The notes under the pieces are model-generated. The model saw only the letters and a list, made by a program, of their open reading frames with translations. It did no database searches and was not told the DNA's origin. Source: Saccopteryx bilineata (lineage: Eukaryota > Chordata > Mammalia > Chiroptera > Emballonuridae). From it: a stretch of DNA of 64,000 bases. The position numbers and the translations under genes were made by a program. Where the stretch lies: assembly GCF_036850765.1 (NCBI RefSeq), contig NC_089493.1, positions 124,750,239-124,814,238 on the forward strand, in the 5' to 3' direction. Positions 12,524-24,720 of the stretch are shown piece by piece (the first letter of the stretch is position 1; each line of letters opens with the position of its first letter).

Positions 12524-12862
12524 TATTTATTTATTTTTAGAGAGCAAGAGGGAGAAAGAGAGACAGGAACATTGAACTGCTCCTGTATGTGCCCTGACCA
12601 GAGAATTGAACTAGCAACCTCTGAGCTCTGGGGTGATCCTCCAACCAACTGAGCTATCTGTGGCTAGGGCTTAATTTTTATTGATTTTTAGAGAGACAGA
12701 GAGAGGGAGGAAGAGAGAGGGGAGGGGGAAGGGAAGCATTTGTTGTTCCACTGAGTTGTGCATTTTTTTGGTTGCTTTCAGTGTGTGCCCTGACTGGGAA
12801 TTGAACTCGCAAACTTGTTTCCAGACGATGCTCTTAACAGACTGAGCTAAGCGGCCAGGGAC
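12524..12862 (-). mobile_element. SINE dimer within one target duplication
   Basis: Two antisense tRNA-type SINEs lie head to tail. The first is about 12525-12668 (tail 'tttatttatttatttatttt', head 'aactgagctatctgtggc'). The second is about 12670-12861 (tail 'ttaatttttattgattttt', head 'actgagctaagcggccaggg'). Both sit between a single pair of tgcaaggttttatt copies (12510-12523 and 12863-12876). The two monomers are clearly different in sequence. Confidence 0.75.
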
Positions 12863-12876
12863 TGCAAGGTTTTATT

Positions 12877-14360
12877 ATGTATTGACTTTCAGAAATACTG
12901 TCACCATGTAAGCTGGGACGGTCACAGAGCATCTCCAGCTGGATGTCAATGAGCTGTCCCTGAGAATGAACTGTTCTGTGAAAATGCTCCTGGGAACATC
13001 TTTCATTTCCTTTTATTTGCCCCCCTTATTATTTTTAAAGGGGAAAAATTATCTCATTATGTGTCAATCCTAATCCTGTAACCAGTTTCCTAGACCTAAT
13101 TAAAATACAGTAAAATGCTTATATGTGTAACACGTGATTATGTTAGGTTGTAAGATGCTTACAGCTTTGCTTCCTGATCATCCTGTAATTAATATGGACA
13201 TTAACATCCAGTTGCTCCATACACAGGAATCTGGCCTCTCTAGTGCTGGCAACAGCCAAGATGCACCATCTGCTTTGTCACAACTTCCATGCTTCTTTTC
13301 AAAATAACTTGATTGGACCTCCTACTAATTGTATTTGGAACATATCTTGATTCTCTTCCTGCACCCTGTTTTGTTAAAACATGTTGTGTTGAGTTTGGAG
13401 ACATACACATACATTTTTTCCCCAAGTGAATACCAGTCCCAAAGCACTGTGCTGAAGATACAAGTGTTCTACAAAGGAATGAGCTACAGGAAGAACATTA
13501 ACTGGGGGAGGTGGTCTGCAGGGCAGACCTGAACTTGATCTTCATGATTGTCTGGTTGGAGCTGGAAGGACTTTGAAGAATGTCTTTCCTCAGTTCACAG
13601 GGAACCAGTGAGGGAACTTGAGCACTTGTCTAGGATCACACAGAATCCATGGCAGACTTTGATTAGGAGCTCAGGCTCCTGGCATCCAGGCAGTGGGCCT
13701 GGCATTGGAGCTGCCAGTGGAAATACAGGCCACCAGATGGGTTTGGTGGGTCAGTCGCTTTGCCTGTGAGCAATGGATCATGTTGTCCCTGCCATCGGAG
13801 AGCAAGGGCCAGCACATTCTTGGTAGCGTGCCAACTGGCTGTTTACAGGATTTAACATGGGGACCATACTGGGCCTTCAAATACCTCAAGTCAGGGAGGT
13901 AGCAGCTGAGCGGAGAAGCTGGGAGCCTGGAGCCCAGCGGTCTGCACAGCCCACGTGTTGTTGGAGATGGGAATAGTTTGGGGCAGCTCCCGCTTTAGAA
14001 AGAGTCAAGCCGGCAGTCACACGGGGTGCTCCTTCTCCAGCAGCATCATGTTGCCTCCACGATCTTAATCTCTCCTGGCAGGCGGTGCTAGAAAAAGCAT
14101 CCAGGGGAAACTGGATCTTTCCGATCGAGGCCAGCCAGGGCTGTCTCCCCACTGCTCCTCCGAACCGCAGGGTGCGCTCTGCCTGAAAGGAAAAGAGCCT
14201 ACTGGCGGCGGCTGCGCCCATCCCACGGCCCCACAATGGAGAGCTCACAAAGGCTCCGTGTGCTCCTTGCCATGTGCTTTGCTGGCTCCAGTCCTGGGCT
14301 CTGGGGCCTGGCGCTTCAGTGAGGGGTCTCATCTCACAGCCCCTCTGCAAAAAGGAGGAT
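12877..14360. other. unassigned DNA with a GC-rich part
   Basis: Positions 13020-13220 are AT-rich, contain several ATTA/TAAT cores, and show no repeat signature. Positions 13880-14280 are GC-richer, with an open minus-strand frame of 169 codons (13886-14395) that has no recognisable domain. I see no repeat family and no protein match. A diverged MIR may begin near 14370. Confidence 0.35.
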
Positions 14361-14364
14361 TGTG

Positions 14365-14660
14365 GGCTTTGAGAGCAGAGGACCTGAGCTTGCATTCCTG
14401 CTCCACCAGCAGCTGCCCAGGCAGAGCATATTACGGTGAAGCTGGTTGGGTGACCTCAGTGGTGTTTCCCAATCCCTGACCTCAGTGTGCACATCTGTAA
14501 TTCGAGCCCGAAAGTGCTGCTGCGTTCCGAAGCTACAGTGAGCACAAAGTGAATGGAGGCTAGGGACGTGCTCTGTGAACCCAGTCAGCAGTCCCGGCTC
14601 ACTGCCTGACCTTGGCCTTCTCTGGGCCTCAGTTTCCTGATGTATAAAGTGAGGGGGGTA
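14365..14660 (+). repeat. possible MIR relic
   Basis: It contains 'gagagcagaggacctgagc', 'ggttgggtgacctcagtgg', 'ctgacctcagtgtgcacatc' and 'ggcctcagtttcctgatg'. These resemble MIR motifs, but two 'cctcag' blocks suggest either two fragments or a rearranged copy. Confidence 0.4.
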
Positions 14661-14699
14661 GATGATTGAGGCCAAGGAAGGTCTTAACAGGGGACAGTG

Positions 14700-15360
14700 T
14701 GTTATGATAAGACTTTTCTATCAATTTTGTTAAGCTATAACTTAAGCTGTAATTTATATATAATAAAATGCACTCATTCAATTCAGTGAAGGGATAAATA
14801 CCACAGTTGAGATTCATTTCCGTCTCCCCAGAAAGTCCTCTTGAGCCACCTCACAATCATCTACTTTCTGTACCTACAGCTAGAATGTCATATTAGAACC
14901 CCACCAACTCTTTTGTGTCTGGTGTCTTCCAGAAGTCAGCATAATGTCTGTGACATTCACACATGCTGTTGTTGGCTATACCAGATGTTTGTGCCTTTGT
15001 AACACGGAGGAGTATTTCATTGCACGGATAGGCTGCAGTCTGTTCATATGTCCACCTGTGGTTGGATATTTGGGTTGCTTTTAGCTCTCCCCACCCCAAC
15101 CCCCCATTTTTAGCTGTTATGAATAAAGCTACTATGAATATCATGTACAGGTTTTTGTGTGAACATTTCTCTAAGGTAAATACCTGAGAGGAAATTGCTG
15201 AGTCATGTGTTAAGCATGTGTTTGACTTTGTAAGAAACTGCCACACGGTTTTCCAGAGTAGCTGGAGCACTCCGCACCCCCACCCCTCACCTGCCCCCCA
15301 GAAGTGGGTGAATGTTCTAGTTGTTCCACATTCTCATCAATACCTGGTGTTGTCTGTCCG
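14700..15360 (-). mobile_element. old L1 fragment, minus strand
   Basis: Antisense L1 3'UTR and ORF2 C-terminal remains: 'gaataaagctactatgaat', 'tacctgagaggaaattgctg' and 'aagaaactgccacacggttt' are diverged versions of the antisense L1 tail that is well preserved around 37330-37560. There are many indels and no open frame. Confidence 0.65.
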
Positions 15361-15551
15361 GGTTCCTCCCTCTACTGGTCTGCACTCCCTGCCATTCCCT
15401 GAGCCCTAAGGCCTGCTGATGCCTCATACTCAAGCAGGAGCTCCACCCTTTCTGACCCACTTCTAAGGCCTAGCTTAGGCCAAAAACCTGGAGCTGAGGA
15501 GGGGAGGTCTGGGGAGACATAAACACTTGTTTTGGAGACCTGGCCTGAAAT

Positions 15552-15890
15552 AGATTTTCTTTTTTATTTAAAAAAATTTTTTTTAAGTGGGAGGAGGGAA
15601 GATTATGAGAAAGACTCCCATATGTGCCCTCACCAGGATCCACCTGGAAACCCCCCATCTGGGGCTGATGCTTGAATCAAGCAACATTTTTTAGTACCTG
15701 AGGCTGACACACTCAGACCAACCGAGCTATCCTCAGTGCCCAAGACCGTGCTCAAACAAATCAGGCCACTGGCTGCAAGAGGGGAAGAGAGAGAGCAGAA
15801 GGAGAGGGAGGGGAAGAGAAGCAGATGGTCACTTCCTATGTGTGCCCTGACCAGGGATCAAACCTACGATGTCTATACACTGATTGGGAC
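15552..15890 (-). mobile_element. two decayed tRNA-type SINEs
   Basis: A first antisense SINE at about 15552-15741 has a T-rich tail, 'catatgtgccctcaccagg' and 'accaaccgagctatcctcag' as degenerate head. A second partial copy at about 15779-15890 shows the purine-rich tail 'ggggaagagagagagcag' and 'tgtgtgccctgaccaggg'. Both are more diverged than the SINEs at 18437 and 50050. Confidence 0.6.
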
Positions 15891-16249
15891 CTTTTCAGAA
15901 TCACTGGCTTCTGCAGGGCCAAGAGTATTGCTTTGTTAATTTCAATAGTTATCTTCTATTTATTTAAGCCCATGTTCACATTTCACCTTTTTGGAGAGGC
16001 TATTCCACCATCAGCAGAACCAGACTTTGTGGGGCCTGAAGTTAATCTAATTTTTGAGAGCATTCTTTAGAAAGAAGAATCCACGCTAGTAGTTACAAAA
16101 TTTGGTAAGAAAGTACAGTTTTTAAAATGGGAACAAGAAGGGACCTGGTAACATAAAGAGCCCTGAGGTTTAAGTTTCATTAGCTTTGAGGAAATCCACA
16201 TCTACTGGCCCCATGAAATAAAGCAGGTGTCCTGCCCTGCATCTTTCTA

Positions 16250-16465
16250 GTCTAGCCTTCTGCCTCAGTTTCTTTTTCTGGGTGATGTGCATTGTCACTT
16301 GATGTCACACTCCATTTCTATTTGCTTATTCTCTGTCTCTTCCATGGGAATGCATGCTTTGTGAGGATTAGTGGTGGTTGGTCCACTGCTCTATTCTCAG
16401 AACCCAGAACAGTACCTGGTACATGGTGAGTACTCAATTAATATTGACTAAACAAAGGAATACAT
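16250..16465 (+). repeat. L2-like 3' end relic
   Basis: The motif order 'gcatgctttgtgaggatt', 'gtccactgctctattctcag', 'cagaacagtacctggtacat' and 'gagtactcaattaatattg' matches the 3' end of the ancient L2 family (start of tail: gcacatagtaggtgctcaataaat). Plus strand. Confidence 0.55.
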
Positions 16466-16614
16466 GTTTGCCAAGTGCTGCTGGTTTTTTATTTGTGGAA
16501 GTGAGATTGAGTTTTAAAAGTGAATCGACATATCGAAAAATATGAGGCTCACAGTGGCAGTGCACAGGAATGGCAAAGGCCACTATGATGGAGGTGTGGG
16601 ATGCCACAGGAGGA

Positions 16615-16800
16615 CAATATAGGAAACTGATGTTTACTGAGCACCTGCCGTGAACGAGGCACATTCTATACCTTGTCATATGAACAACTCTCGCGGCAAC
16701 TTTGAGGTGGGAAACATTGTCCTCATTTTGCAGGAAACTGAAGTGCAGAGGTATGAAGTCACTTGACGAAGTGTCTGACTGCCTGTGAGCAGGCAACTGG
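16615..16800 (-). repeat. MIR SINE relic, minus strand
   Basis: Antisense MIR order: 'tgtttactgagcacctgccg', 'gaacaactctcgcggcaac', 'cattttgcaggaaactgaag', 'gcagaggtatgaagtcactt'. A second antisense copy lies at 17545-17740. Confidence 0.65.
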
Positions 16801-17540
16801 GGTGCCCATCCAGTTTGTCTTTTCTTTTGCCTCATGGTGCCCCTAAGCCAAGCCCCCTCTGTTTTCTCAGCCCCTCGAAGCTTTTCACTCCATGTTCCAA
16901 GGGGACAGAGGGGCTTCTGAGAGTCAAGTACTCAGAGCCGAACCCAAGGCAAGCAGGGTTACGAGGCCTAGAGAAGAGAGAAGGCTAGGCCTTCTGACTG
17001 GGTGGGGAGAGGGAACAGGGAGCCTCTGTCCACCTTCCAAGCAACAGCCTCACCCAGGTTAACTTGAACTAGGCCAGCCTGGAATGAAACCGTGTCTGTT
17101 GTTAAACAAAGGCATAGGGACTGGGCCCGAAGAGGGTTAGTTTTGAGTTGCTTCAAGAACTTGATTTGATTTAAAGAGAATAAGGAGAGTACCTGGAGCC
17201 CAGAAACACTTCCTGCCCCCGATGCCAGAAATCCACCGGCTCCCGCCCCTGAGAACTTGGGGGAGCACTGCACTGTGTGTGTTCATGTTTTCTCCTGTCC
17301 TCCTGTAGACTTAGGCACGAAACCACTCACCTGACAGGTTGACATGAAGATTAATTAAAGTCATGGCATATAAAAGTACTAAATGCCTATGAATTCTCTC
17401 TCCTCCCTGATGATTATTAAAAGATCATGAACTCCTTGGCTAATCTTAGTCTGGTAACCCTTTGTTGACCGTGCTTAGTACATTTACCTTTGTGTTAAGT
17501 TCTGCCATGGATATTACCTTCATTCCAATGTCATCATTTT
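16801..17540. other. unassigned unique DNA
   Basis: No repeat or coding feature was recognised. A 101-codon minus frame at 16968-17273 has no domain signature. Confidence 0.4.
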
Positions 17541-17544
17541 AGTT

Positions 17545-17740
17545 ACAGCTGCTTTTTATTTGACACCAACTACATGCCAGGTATGGCACATCCATCATCG
17601 CACCTCTTCGCCACAACTCTGCAATGTAAAGTTTATTATTCCCCTTTTGTTGATGAAGAGACCAAGTGCCCATGGATAGCAAGCATGTAGCTGGGATGAG
17701 GAGCACAGATCTTACTTCATCACCCAAGTCACTTGTCTCT
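17545..17740 (-). repeat. MIR SINE relic, minus strand
   Basis: It contains 'gacaccaactacatgccagg', 'cgccacaactctgcaatg', 'ccccttttgttgatgaagag' and 'agcatgtagctgggatgagg' in antisense MIR order. It is followed (17800-18000) by a segment of the unnamed ancient repeat also seen near 7575 and 58560. Confidence 0.6.
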
Positions 17741-18436
17741 TTTGTCTTTTTATTCTCCAACCCTGTCCTGCAAGGATGTTCCACAGTTTGACTTTTAAAT
17801 AATTTATCATGTATTGAGTGGCCACTCCGTGTTCCAGTCCAGAACAGGAGAGGCCAACTTCATCCTTGCCTTCAAGGAGCTCAGAGGGCAGCTGGGGAGA
17901 CAGATGAGCAGAAAGGAATTCTCAAAGGATGCAGCAAGTACAGACTAGCGGGGTGGATGCAGTGCTATAGGGGCACCTGCTTCTGCTGGGAAGGCAGTGA
18001 ACTTAGAAGTGTGAGTGATCGACACAGAATCCAGCAGTACACTGCCGATGTTGTCTGTGTGCATGTGTGTGCATATGTGTGATGTGGACACAAGTGTGAT
18101 GTGATTGTGACAAAGAATAATCAGATGTGGTTGCTGTCTCAGCTTATGGTGGGGTTATGCAGCTCCCCCAAGTGCACTGAGTCTCCATGTCCACTTCAAA
18201 TAAGGCACTTTTAATTTCATCTTTAAAATGAGAGCTCTGATACGAGCACAGATCTATAGACTGAAGCTTCTTCATGGTAATTTGACATATATATATATAT
18301 ATATTAACAACATGCAAAATGTTCATGATGAAAGTCCTTACTTCTAACACTTATTAAAGAAGCACACTTAAAAATTATTCATATAGTTTTAACTTTATTA
18401 CAGAATTTAAAAAAAAGTAAAAATAAAGAGAATAGT

Positions 18437-18836
18437 GGCCCTGGCCAGTTGGCTCAGTGGTAGAGCATCGGCCTGGCATGTGGGGGACCCAGGTTCGATT
18501 CCCGGCCAGGGCACATAGGAGAAGCGCCCATTTGCTTCTCCACCCCCACCCCCTCCTTCCTCTCTGTCTCTCTCTTCCCCTCCCGCAGCCAAGGCTCCAT
18601 TGGAGCAAAGATGGCCTGGGCGCTGGGGATGGTTCCTTGGCCGCTGCCCCAGGCGCTAGAGTGGCTCTGGTCGCGGCAGAGTGACGCCCCAGAGGGGCAG
18701 AGCATCGCCCCCTGGTGGGCAGAGCGTCGCCCCTGGTGGGCGTGCCGGGTGGATCAAGGTCGGGCGCATGCGGGAGTCTGTCTGACTGTCTCTCCCCATT
18801 TCCAGCTTCATAAAAATACAAAAATAAAATAAAATA
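18437..18836 (+). mobile_element. full-length long-type tRNA SINE
   Basis: It begins ggccctggccagttggctca. It has an A box within 'ttggctcagtggtagagc', a B box within 'ccaggttcgattcccgg', a CT-rich linker (18540-18585), a GC-rich body and 'gcatgcgggagtctgtctga', and an A-rich tail. Flanking aaataaagagaatagt copies (18421-18436 and 18837-18852) are a perfect 16-bp target duplication. It is the best-preserved long-type SINE here together with the inverse copy at 50050-50480. Apparent long open frames inside are incidental. The tRNA-like head is not a functional tRNA gene. Confidence 0.93.
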
Positions 18837-20183
18837 AAATAAAGAGAATAGTATAATGAAACCCCCAGATACCAGAACAGAACTGTAATGCTTACCAACA
18901 TTCAGCCATTCCTTTACAAAATGGACTCTTGATGAGTTAAATAAATGAGAAGTTTGCAGAGTAATTAATGTAATTCATTTAATATCTATTGTTGTTTTCC
19001 TCTGATAAAAAAGTAAAAATAATTAAAAAATACAGTGTTTGTTGAAGAAGCTAATAAAGACATAAAACTCTTTAAATTGTATTCAACAATTCATTGAAAA
19101 GGTTATATACCATGACCAAGTGGGATTTATCCCAGGGATTCAAGGATGGTTTAATCAATCAATCAATCAATCAATGTGACATATCACATTAACAAAATGA
19201 AGGATAAAAATCATATGATCATCTTAGTAGATGCAGAAAAAGTACTTGACAAAATTCAACATTATTTTAAGATAAAACTTTCGACAAAGTGGGTATAGAA
19301 GGAACATACTTTAGCATAATAAAAGCTATATATAACAAACCTACATAAAACCTTTTAACCTCAATGGAGAAAAGTTGAGGTTTTCCTCTCAAATCAGAAA
19401 CAAGACAAGGATGCCCACTCTATTGAACATGGTATTGAAAGACCTAGCCATAGCAATCGGACAAGTTAAAAAAAAAGATATCCAAGTTAGAAATGAAGAA
19501 GTGAAACTCTATTTGCAGATAACATAATACTGTATATAAGGAACTTTAAAGATTCCACCAAAAAAACTATTAGAACTAATAAATAAATTCAGTAAAGTTG
19601 CATAATACAAAATCAATATGCAGATATTTGTTGTGTTGCTATATACCAATAAGGGAGGTGACATTAAGAAAACAATCCTATTTACAATTGCATGAAGAAA
19701 CTTAAAATACATAGGAATAAATTCAACCAAAGAGGAAAAAGAAGTGTACTCTAAAAACTATAAGATATTAAAGAAAGGAATGGAAGAGAGAGCAAACAAA
19801 TGAAAGGATATACCATGCTCATGGATTGGAAGAACTAATATTGTTAAAATGTCCTTACTACCTAAAGTAATATACAGATTCAATGCAAATCCTATTAAAT
19901 TATCAATGGCATTTTTCTCTGAATTATAACAACTAAGCTTAAAATGTATATGGAAGCACAAAGGACCCCAAGTAGCCAAGAAACCTTGAAGAAGAACAAA
20001 CTGCCTTGTTTTTAACTATACAACAAAACTACAAAAATCAAAACAGTATGGTACTGGCATAAAAATATATTTGTATCTATGGAATAAGAATAGAGAGCCC
20101 AGAAATAAATTCTTAGTTATATGATCAATTAATCTATGACCATGAGGACAATGATATACAGTAGGTTAAAGACAATCTCTTCA

Positions 20184-22392
20184 AGGAAAATATCTCAACA
20201 TGATAAAGGCCATATATGATAAACCATCAGCCAACATCATATTAAATGGCGTAAAACTGAGGACTTTCCACCTTAAATCAGGAACAAGACAGGGGTGTCC
20301 ACTCTCTCCACTCTTATTTAACGTGGTGCTAGAAGTTCTGGCCAGAGCAGTCAGACAAGACAAAGAAATAAAAGGCATCCATATCGGAAAAGAAGAAGTA
20401 AAGGTATCACTTTTTGCTGATGATATGATCCTATACATCGAAAACCCAAAGGACTCCACAAAAAGATTACTAGAAACAATAAACCAATACAGTAAGGTCG
20501 CAGGATACAAAATCAACATACAAAAGTCCATAGCCTTTCTATATGCCAACAATGAAATATTATAAAATGAACTCAAAAAAATAATCCCCTTCACGATTGC
20601 AACAAAAAAAATAAAATACCTAGGAATAAACCTAACAAGGAATGTAAAGGACCTATATAACGAAAACTACAAGGCATTGCTAAGAGAAATAGAAAAAGAC
20701 ACAATGAGATGGAAAAATATTCCTTGTTCTTGGATAGGAAGAATAAATATAATTAAAATGGCCATATTACCCAAAGTAATATATAAACTTAATGCAATTC
20801 CCATCAAAATTCCTATGACATTTTTTAAAGAAATGGAACAAAAAATCATAAGATTTATATGGAACTATAAAAAACCCCGAATAGCCAAAGCAATCCTAAG
20901 GAAAAAGAATGAAGCTGGGGGCATTACAATACCTGACTTTATATTATAGGGCCACAATAATCAAAACTGCATGGTATTGGCAGAAAAATAGACACTCAGA
21001 CCAATGGAACAGAATAGAAAGCCCAGAAATAAAACCACATATATATGGTCAAATAATCTTTGATAAAGGGGCCAACAACACAAAATGGAGAAAAGAAAGC
21101 CTCTTCAACAAATGCTGTTGGGAAAATTGGAAAGCCACATGCAAAAAAATGAAACTCGACTACAGCCTGTCCCCGTGTACTAAAATTAATTCAAAATGGA
21201 TCAAAGACCTAAATATAAGATCTGAAACAATAAAGTACATAGAAGAAGACATAGGTACTAAACTCATGGACCTGGGTTTTAAAGAACATTTTATGAACTT
21301 GACTCCAATGGTAAGAGAAGTGAAGGCAAAGATAAATGAATGGGACTACATCAGAATAAAAAGTTTTTGCTTAGCAAGAGAAACTGATATCAAAATAAAC
21401 AGACAGCCAACTAAATGAGAACTGATATTTTCAAACAACAGCTCAGATAAGGGCCTAATATCCAAAATTTACAAAGAACTCATAAAACTCAACAACAAAC
21501 AAACAAACAATCCAATAAAAAAATGGGAAGAGGACATGAACAGACACTTCTCCCAGGAAGAAATACAAATGGCCAACAGATATATGAAAAGATGCTCATC
21601 TTCTTTAGCTATTAGAGAAATGCAAATCAAAACTGCAATGAGATACCACCTCACACCTGTTCGATTAGCTATTATTAGCCAGACAGGTAATAGCAAATGT
21701 TGGATAGGCTGTGGAGAAAAAGGAACCCTCATACACTGTTGGTGGGAATGTAAAGTAGTACAACCATTATGGAGGAAAGTATGGTGGTTCCTCAAAAAAC
21801 TGTAAATAGAACTACCTTATGACCCAGCAATACCTCTACTGGGTATATACCCCCAAAACTCAGAAACATTGATACGTAAAGACACATGCAGCCCCATGTT
21901 TATTGCAGCATTGTTCACAGTGGCCAGGACATGGAAACAACCAAAAAGCCCGTCAATAGATGACTGGATAAAGAAGATGTGGCACATATACACTATGGAA
22001 TACTACTCAGCCATAAGAAATGATGACATCGGAACATTTACAGCAAAATGGTGGGATCTTGATAACATGATACGAAGCAAAATAAGTAAATCAGAAAAAA
22101 CCAGGAACTGCATTATTCCATACGTAGGTGGGACATAAAAGTGAAACTAAGAGACATTGATAAGAGTGTGGTGGTTACGGGGGGAGGGGGGAATGGGAGA
22201 GGGAAAGGGGGAGGGGCACAAAGAAAACAAGATAGAAGGTGACAGAGGACAATCTGACTTTGGGTGATGGGTATGCAACATAATTGAATGACAAGATAAC
22301 CTAGACTTGTTATCTTTGAATATATGTATCCTGATTTATTGATGTCACCCCATTTAAAAAATAAAATTATCAAAGGTAAAAAAAAAAAAAAA
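20184..22392 (+). mobile_element. young 5'-truncated L1 (first unit of a double insertion)
   Basis: Sense ORF2 from the reverse-transcriptase region (SFADDM at about 20412) to the C terminus ([12 protein letters not shown], near 21995) and a 3'UTR ending 'aaaattatcaaaggt' plus poly(A) at 22379-22392. It is very close to the full-length copy at 36919-44835. It is broken by several stops, for example TAA at 20563-20565 and a frame change near 20947. The left flank aaagacaatctcttca (20168-20183) recurs only after the second unit, at 23235-23250. Confidence 0.9.
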
Positions 22393-23234
22393 GAAAAGGT
22401 GCTCAGCTTCATTAGTTATTAGAGAAATGCAAATCAAAACTACAATGAGATACCACCTCACCCCTGTTAGATTAGCTATTATCAACAAGATGGGTAATAG
22501 CAAATGTTGGAGAGGCTGTGGAGAAAAAGGAACCCTCATACACTGTTGGTGGGAATGTAAAGTAGTACAACCATTATGGAGGAAAGTATGGTGGTTCCTC
22601 AAAAAACTGCAAATAGAACTACCTTATGACCCAGCAATACCTCTACTGGGTATATACCCCAAAACCTCAGAATCATTGATATGTAAAGACACATGTAGCC
22701 CCATGTTCATTGCAGCACTGTTCACAGTGGCCAAGACATGGAAACAACCAAAAAGCCCTTCAATAGAAGACTGGATAAAGAAGATGTGGCACATATATAC
22801 TATGGAATACTACTCAGCCATAAGAAATGATGACATCAGATCATTTACAGCAAAATGGTGGGATCTTGATAACATTATATGGAGTGAAATAAGTAAATCA
22901 GAAAAAAACAAGAACTACATGATTCCATACATTGGTGGAACAGAAAAACGAGACTAAGAGATATGGACAAGAGAGTGGTGGTTACCAGGGGTGGGGGGAG
23001 GGAGGACGCAGGAGGGAGGGAGGGAGGGAGGGAGAGAGTTAGGGGGAGGGGGAGGGGCACAGAGAAAACTAGATAGAGGGTGACAGAGGACAATCTGACT
23101 CTGGGTGAGGGGTATGCAACATAATTTCATGACAAGATAACCTAGACATGTTTTCTTTGAATATATGTACCCTGAATTATTAATGTCATCCCATTAACAT
23201 TAATAAAAATTTATAAAAAAAAAATAAAAAAAAT
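22393..23234 (+). mobile_element. young 5'-truncated L1 (second unit)
   Basis: It starts within the ORF2 C-terminal region at 'gaaaaggtgctcagc', directly after the poly(A) of the first unit. It carries an uninterrupted frame 22427-22957 covering the last part of ORF2 ([32 protein letters not shown]), a GA/G-rich 3'UTR tract (22985-23060), and an A-rich tail at 23205-23234. The 3'UTR end 'cattaataaaaatttat' differs from that of the first unit but matches those at 31798-32242 and 36919. The right target duplication is 23235-23250. Confidence 0.9.
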
Positions 23235-24366
23235 AAAGACAATCTCTTCAGTAAGTTGTGTTAAGAACTTACTGGCAGATTCATGTAAAAATATTGAAAT
23301 TGGACTATTCACTTACACCATTTAAAAACACAAACTTGAAATGAATTAAAGATTTGAAATGTAAGACCTGAAACCATAAATTCCTACAAGAAAACATGGA
23401 CACTAAACTCCTTGATATTGGTCTTAGCAATATCTTTTTGGATATGGCTCCTTGGGCAAGGGCAACAAAAGAAAAATAAAGGGACTACAGCAAAATAATT
23501 GTTTTTTTTTGCACAGCAAAAGAAAGCATCAAAGGAAAAGACAATAAACAAACAAAATAGAAACAGACTCATAGATACAGAGAACAGACTGATAGCTATC
23601 AGAGGGGCAGGGGGTTAAGGGCTGGGTGAAAAAGGTGAAGGGATCAAGCAAAGAAAAAAATACTCATAGATAGACAACAGCGTGGTGATTACAAAAGGAA
23701 AAGGGGGTTAGGGAAGGTAGAAGAGGGTAAAGAGGATAAAGGACGATGACCCCAATAAGTCTAATTAAAAATAAAAAACAACAACAGAAAACAAAATGAA
23801 AAGACAACCTAAAAGATATTCACAAATGATACATTTGATAAGGTGTTAATATCCAAAAAATAAAAGTAAACCATACAACCTAACATCAAGAAAACACGCA
23901 GTCCAATTAAAAAATGGGCAGAGGACCTGAAAAGACATTTCTCTACAGAGTACATATGGATGGCCAATAGGAACATGAAAAAATGCTCAGTGTCACTAAT
24001 AATCAGAGAAATGCAAATTAAAACCACAATGAGATATCACCTCACATCTGTCGAATGACTATCATCAATAAATCAACAAACAACAAGTGTAGGTGACGAT
24101 GTGGAGAAAAGGGAACCCTCCTGCACTGATGATGAGAATGCAGATTGGTGCAGCCACTGTGGAAAACAGTATGAGGTTTCCTCAAAAAATTAAAAATATA
24201 GCTGCCAGACAGCCCATCAATTCCACTTCTGAGTATTTATCTGAAGAAAACAAAACCACTAATTTGAAAAGATACATGCTCCCCTGTTTTCCCTGCACTA
24301 GTATTTACAATAACCAAGACAGGGAAGCAACCTAGGTGTTCACTGATAGCTGAATGGATAAAGAAA

Positions 24367-24369
<3 letters not shown>

Positions 24370-24414
<45 letters not shown>
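24370..24414. repeat. (GT)n microsatellite
   Basis: About 22 uninterrupted GT dinucleotides inside the old L1. Length is likely polymorphic. Confidence 0.95.
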
Positions 24415-24417
<3 letters not shown>

Positions 24418-24720
24418 AAAAATGGAATATTACTCAACAATAAAAAACAACAGAATCTTGCCATTTATGACAACATGGATGGACCCAGAGGGTATTATAC
24501 TAAATAAGTCAGAGAAAGGCAAATCTTGTATGATTTTACTTATATATGCAATCTAAAAAATAAAACGAACGAGCAAACAAAACAGAAACAGATCCATAGA
24601 TACATAGAACAAGGTGACAGTTGCTAAAGGGGAGGGGATAGGGGAAATGGGGGAAAAAGGACGCATTAGAAATGGGATTACTCAGCTACTGCAGGAGAAA
24701 ATAAAAAAGACACATCTCTT

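Larger units (their letters stand above)
19020..24720 (+). mobile_element. old L1, plus strand, split by younger L1 insertion
   Basis: Positions 19080-20167 carry sense ORF2 reverse-transcriptase sequence with many stops ('gaccaagtgggatttatccc', 'atgcagaaaaagtacttgac', 'acaaggatgcccactc'). The element resumes after 23250 with the downstream part of ORF2 and ends in a decayed 3' region near 24720. A short (ATCA)n tract lies at 19153-19175 and a (GT)n tract at 24370-24414. A segment at about 23556-23790 looks like L1 3'UTR sequence placed inside the ORF2 region, probably another small insertion. Confidence 0.75.

Noticed and set aside
13886..14395. 169-codon minus-strand frame in GC-rich DNA
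   Set aside because: No recognisable domain or splice context. GC-rich DNA yields long chance frames.
18437..18515. tRNA-like sequence with A and B boxes
   Set aside because: It is the head of a SINE with tail and target duplication, not a functional tRNA gene.
18375..18821. 148-codon minus-strand frame, also the 147-codon frame at 50048-50491
   Set aside because: Both lie within long-type SINE copies and resemble each other only because the SINE is the same.
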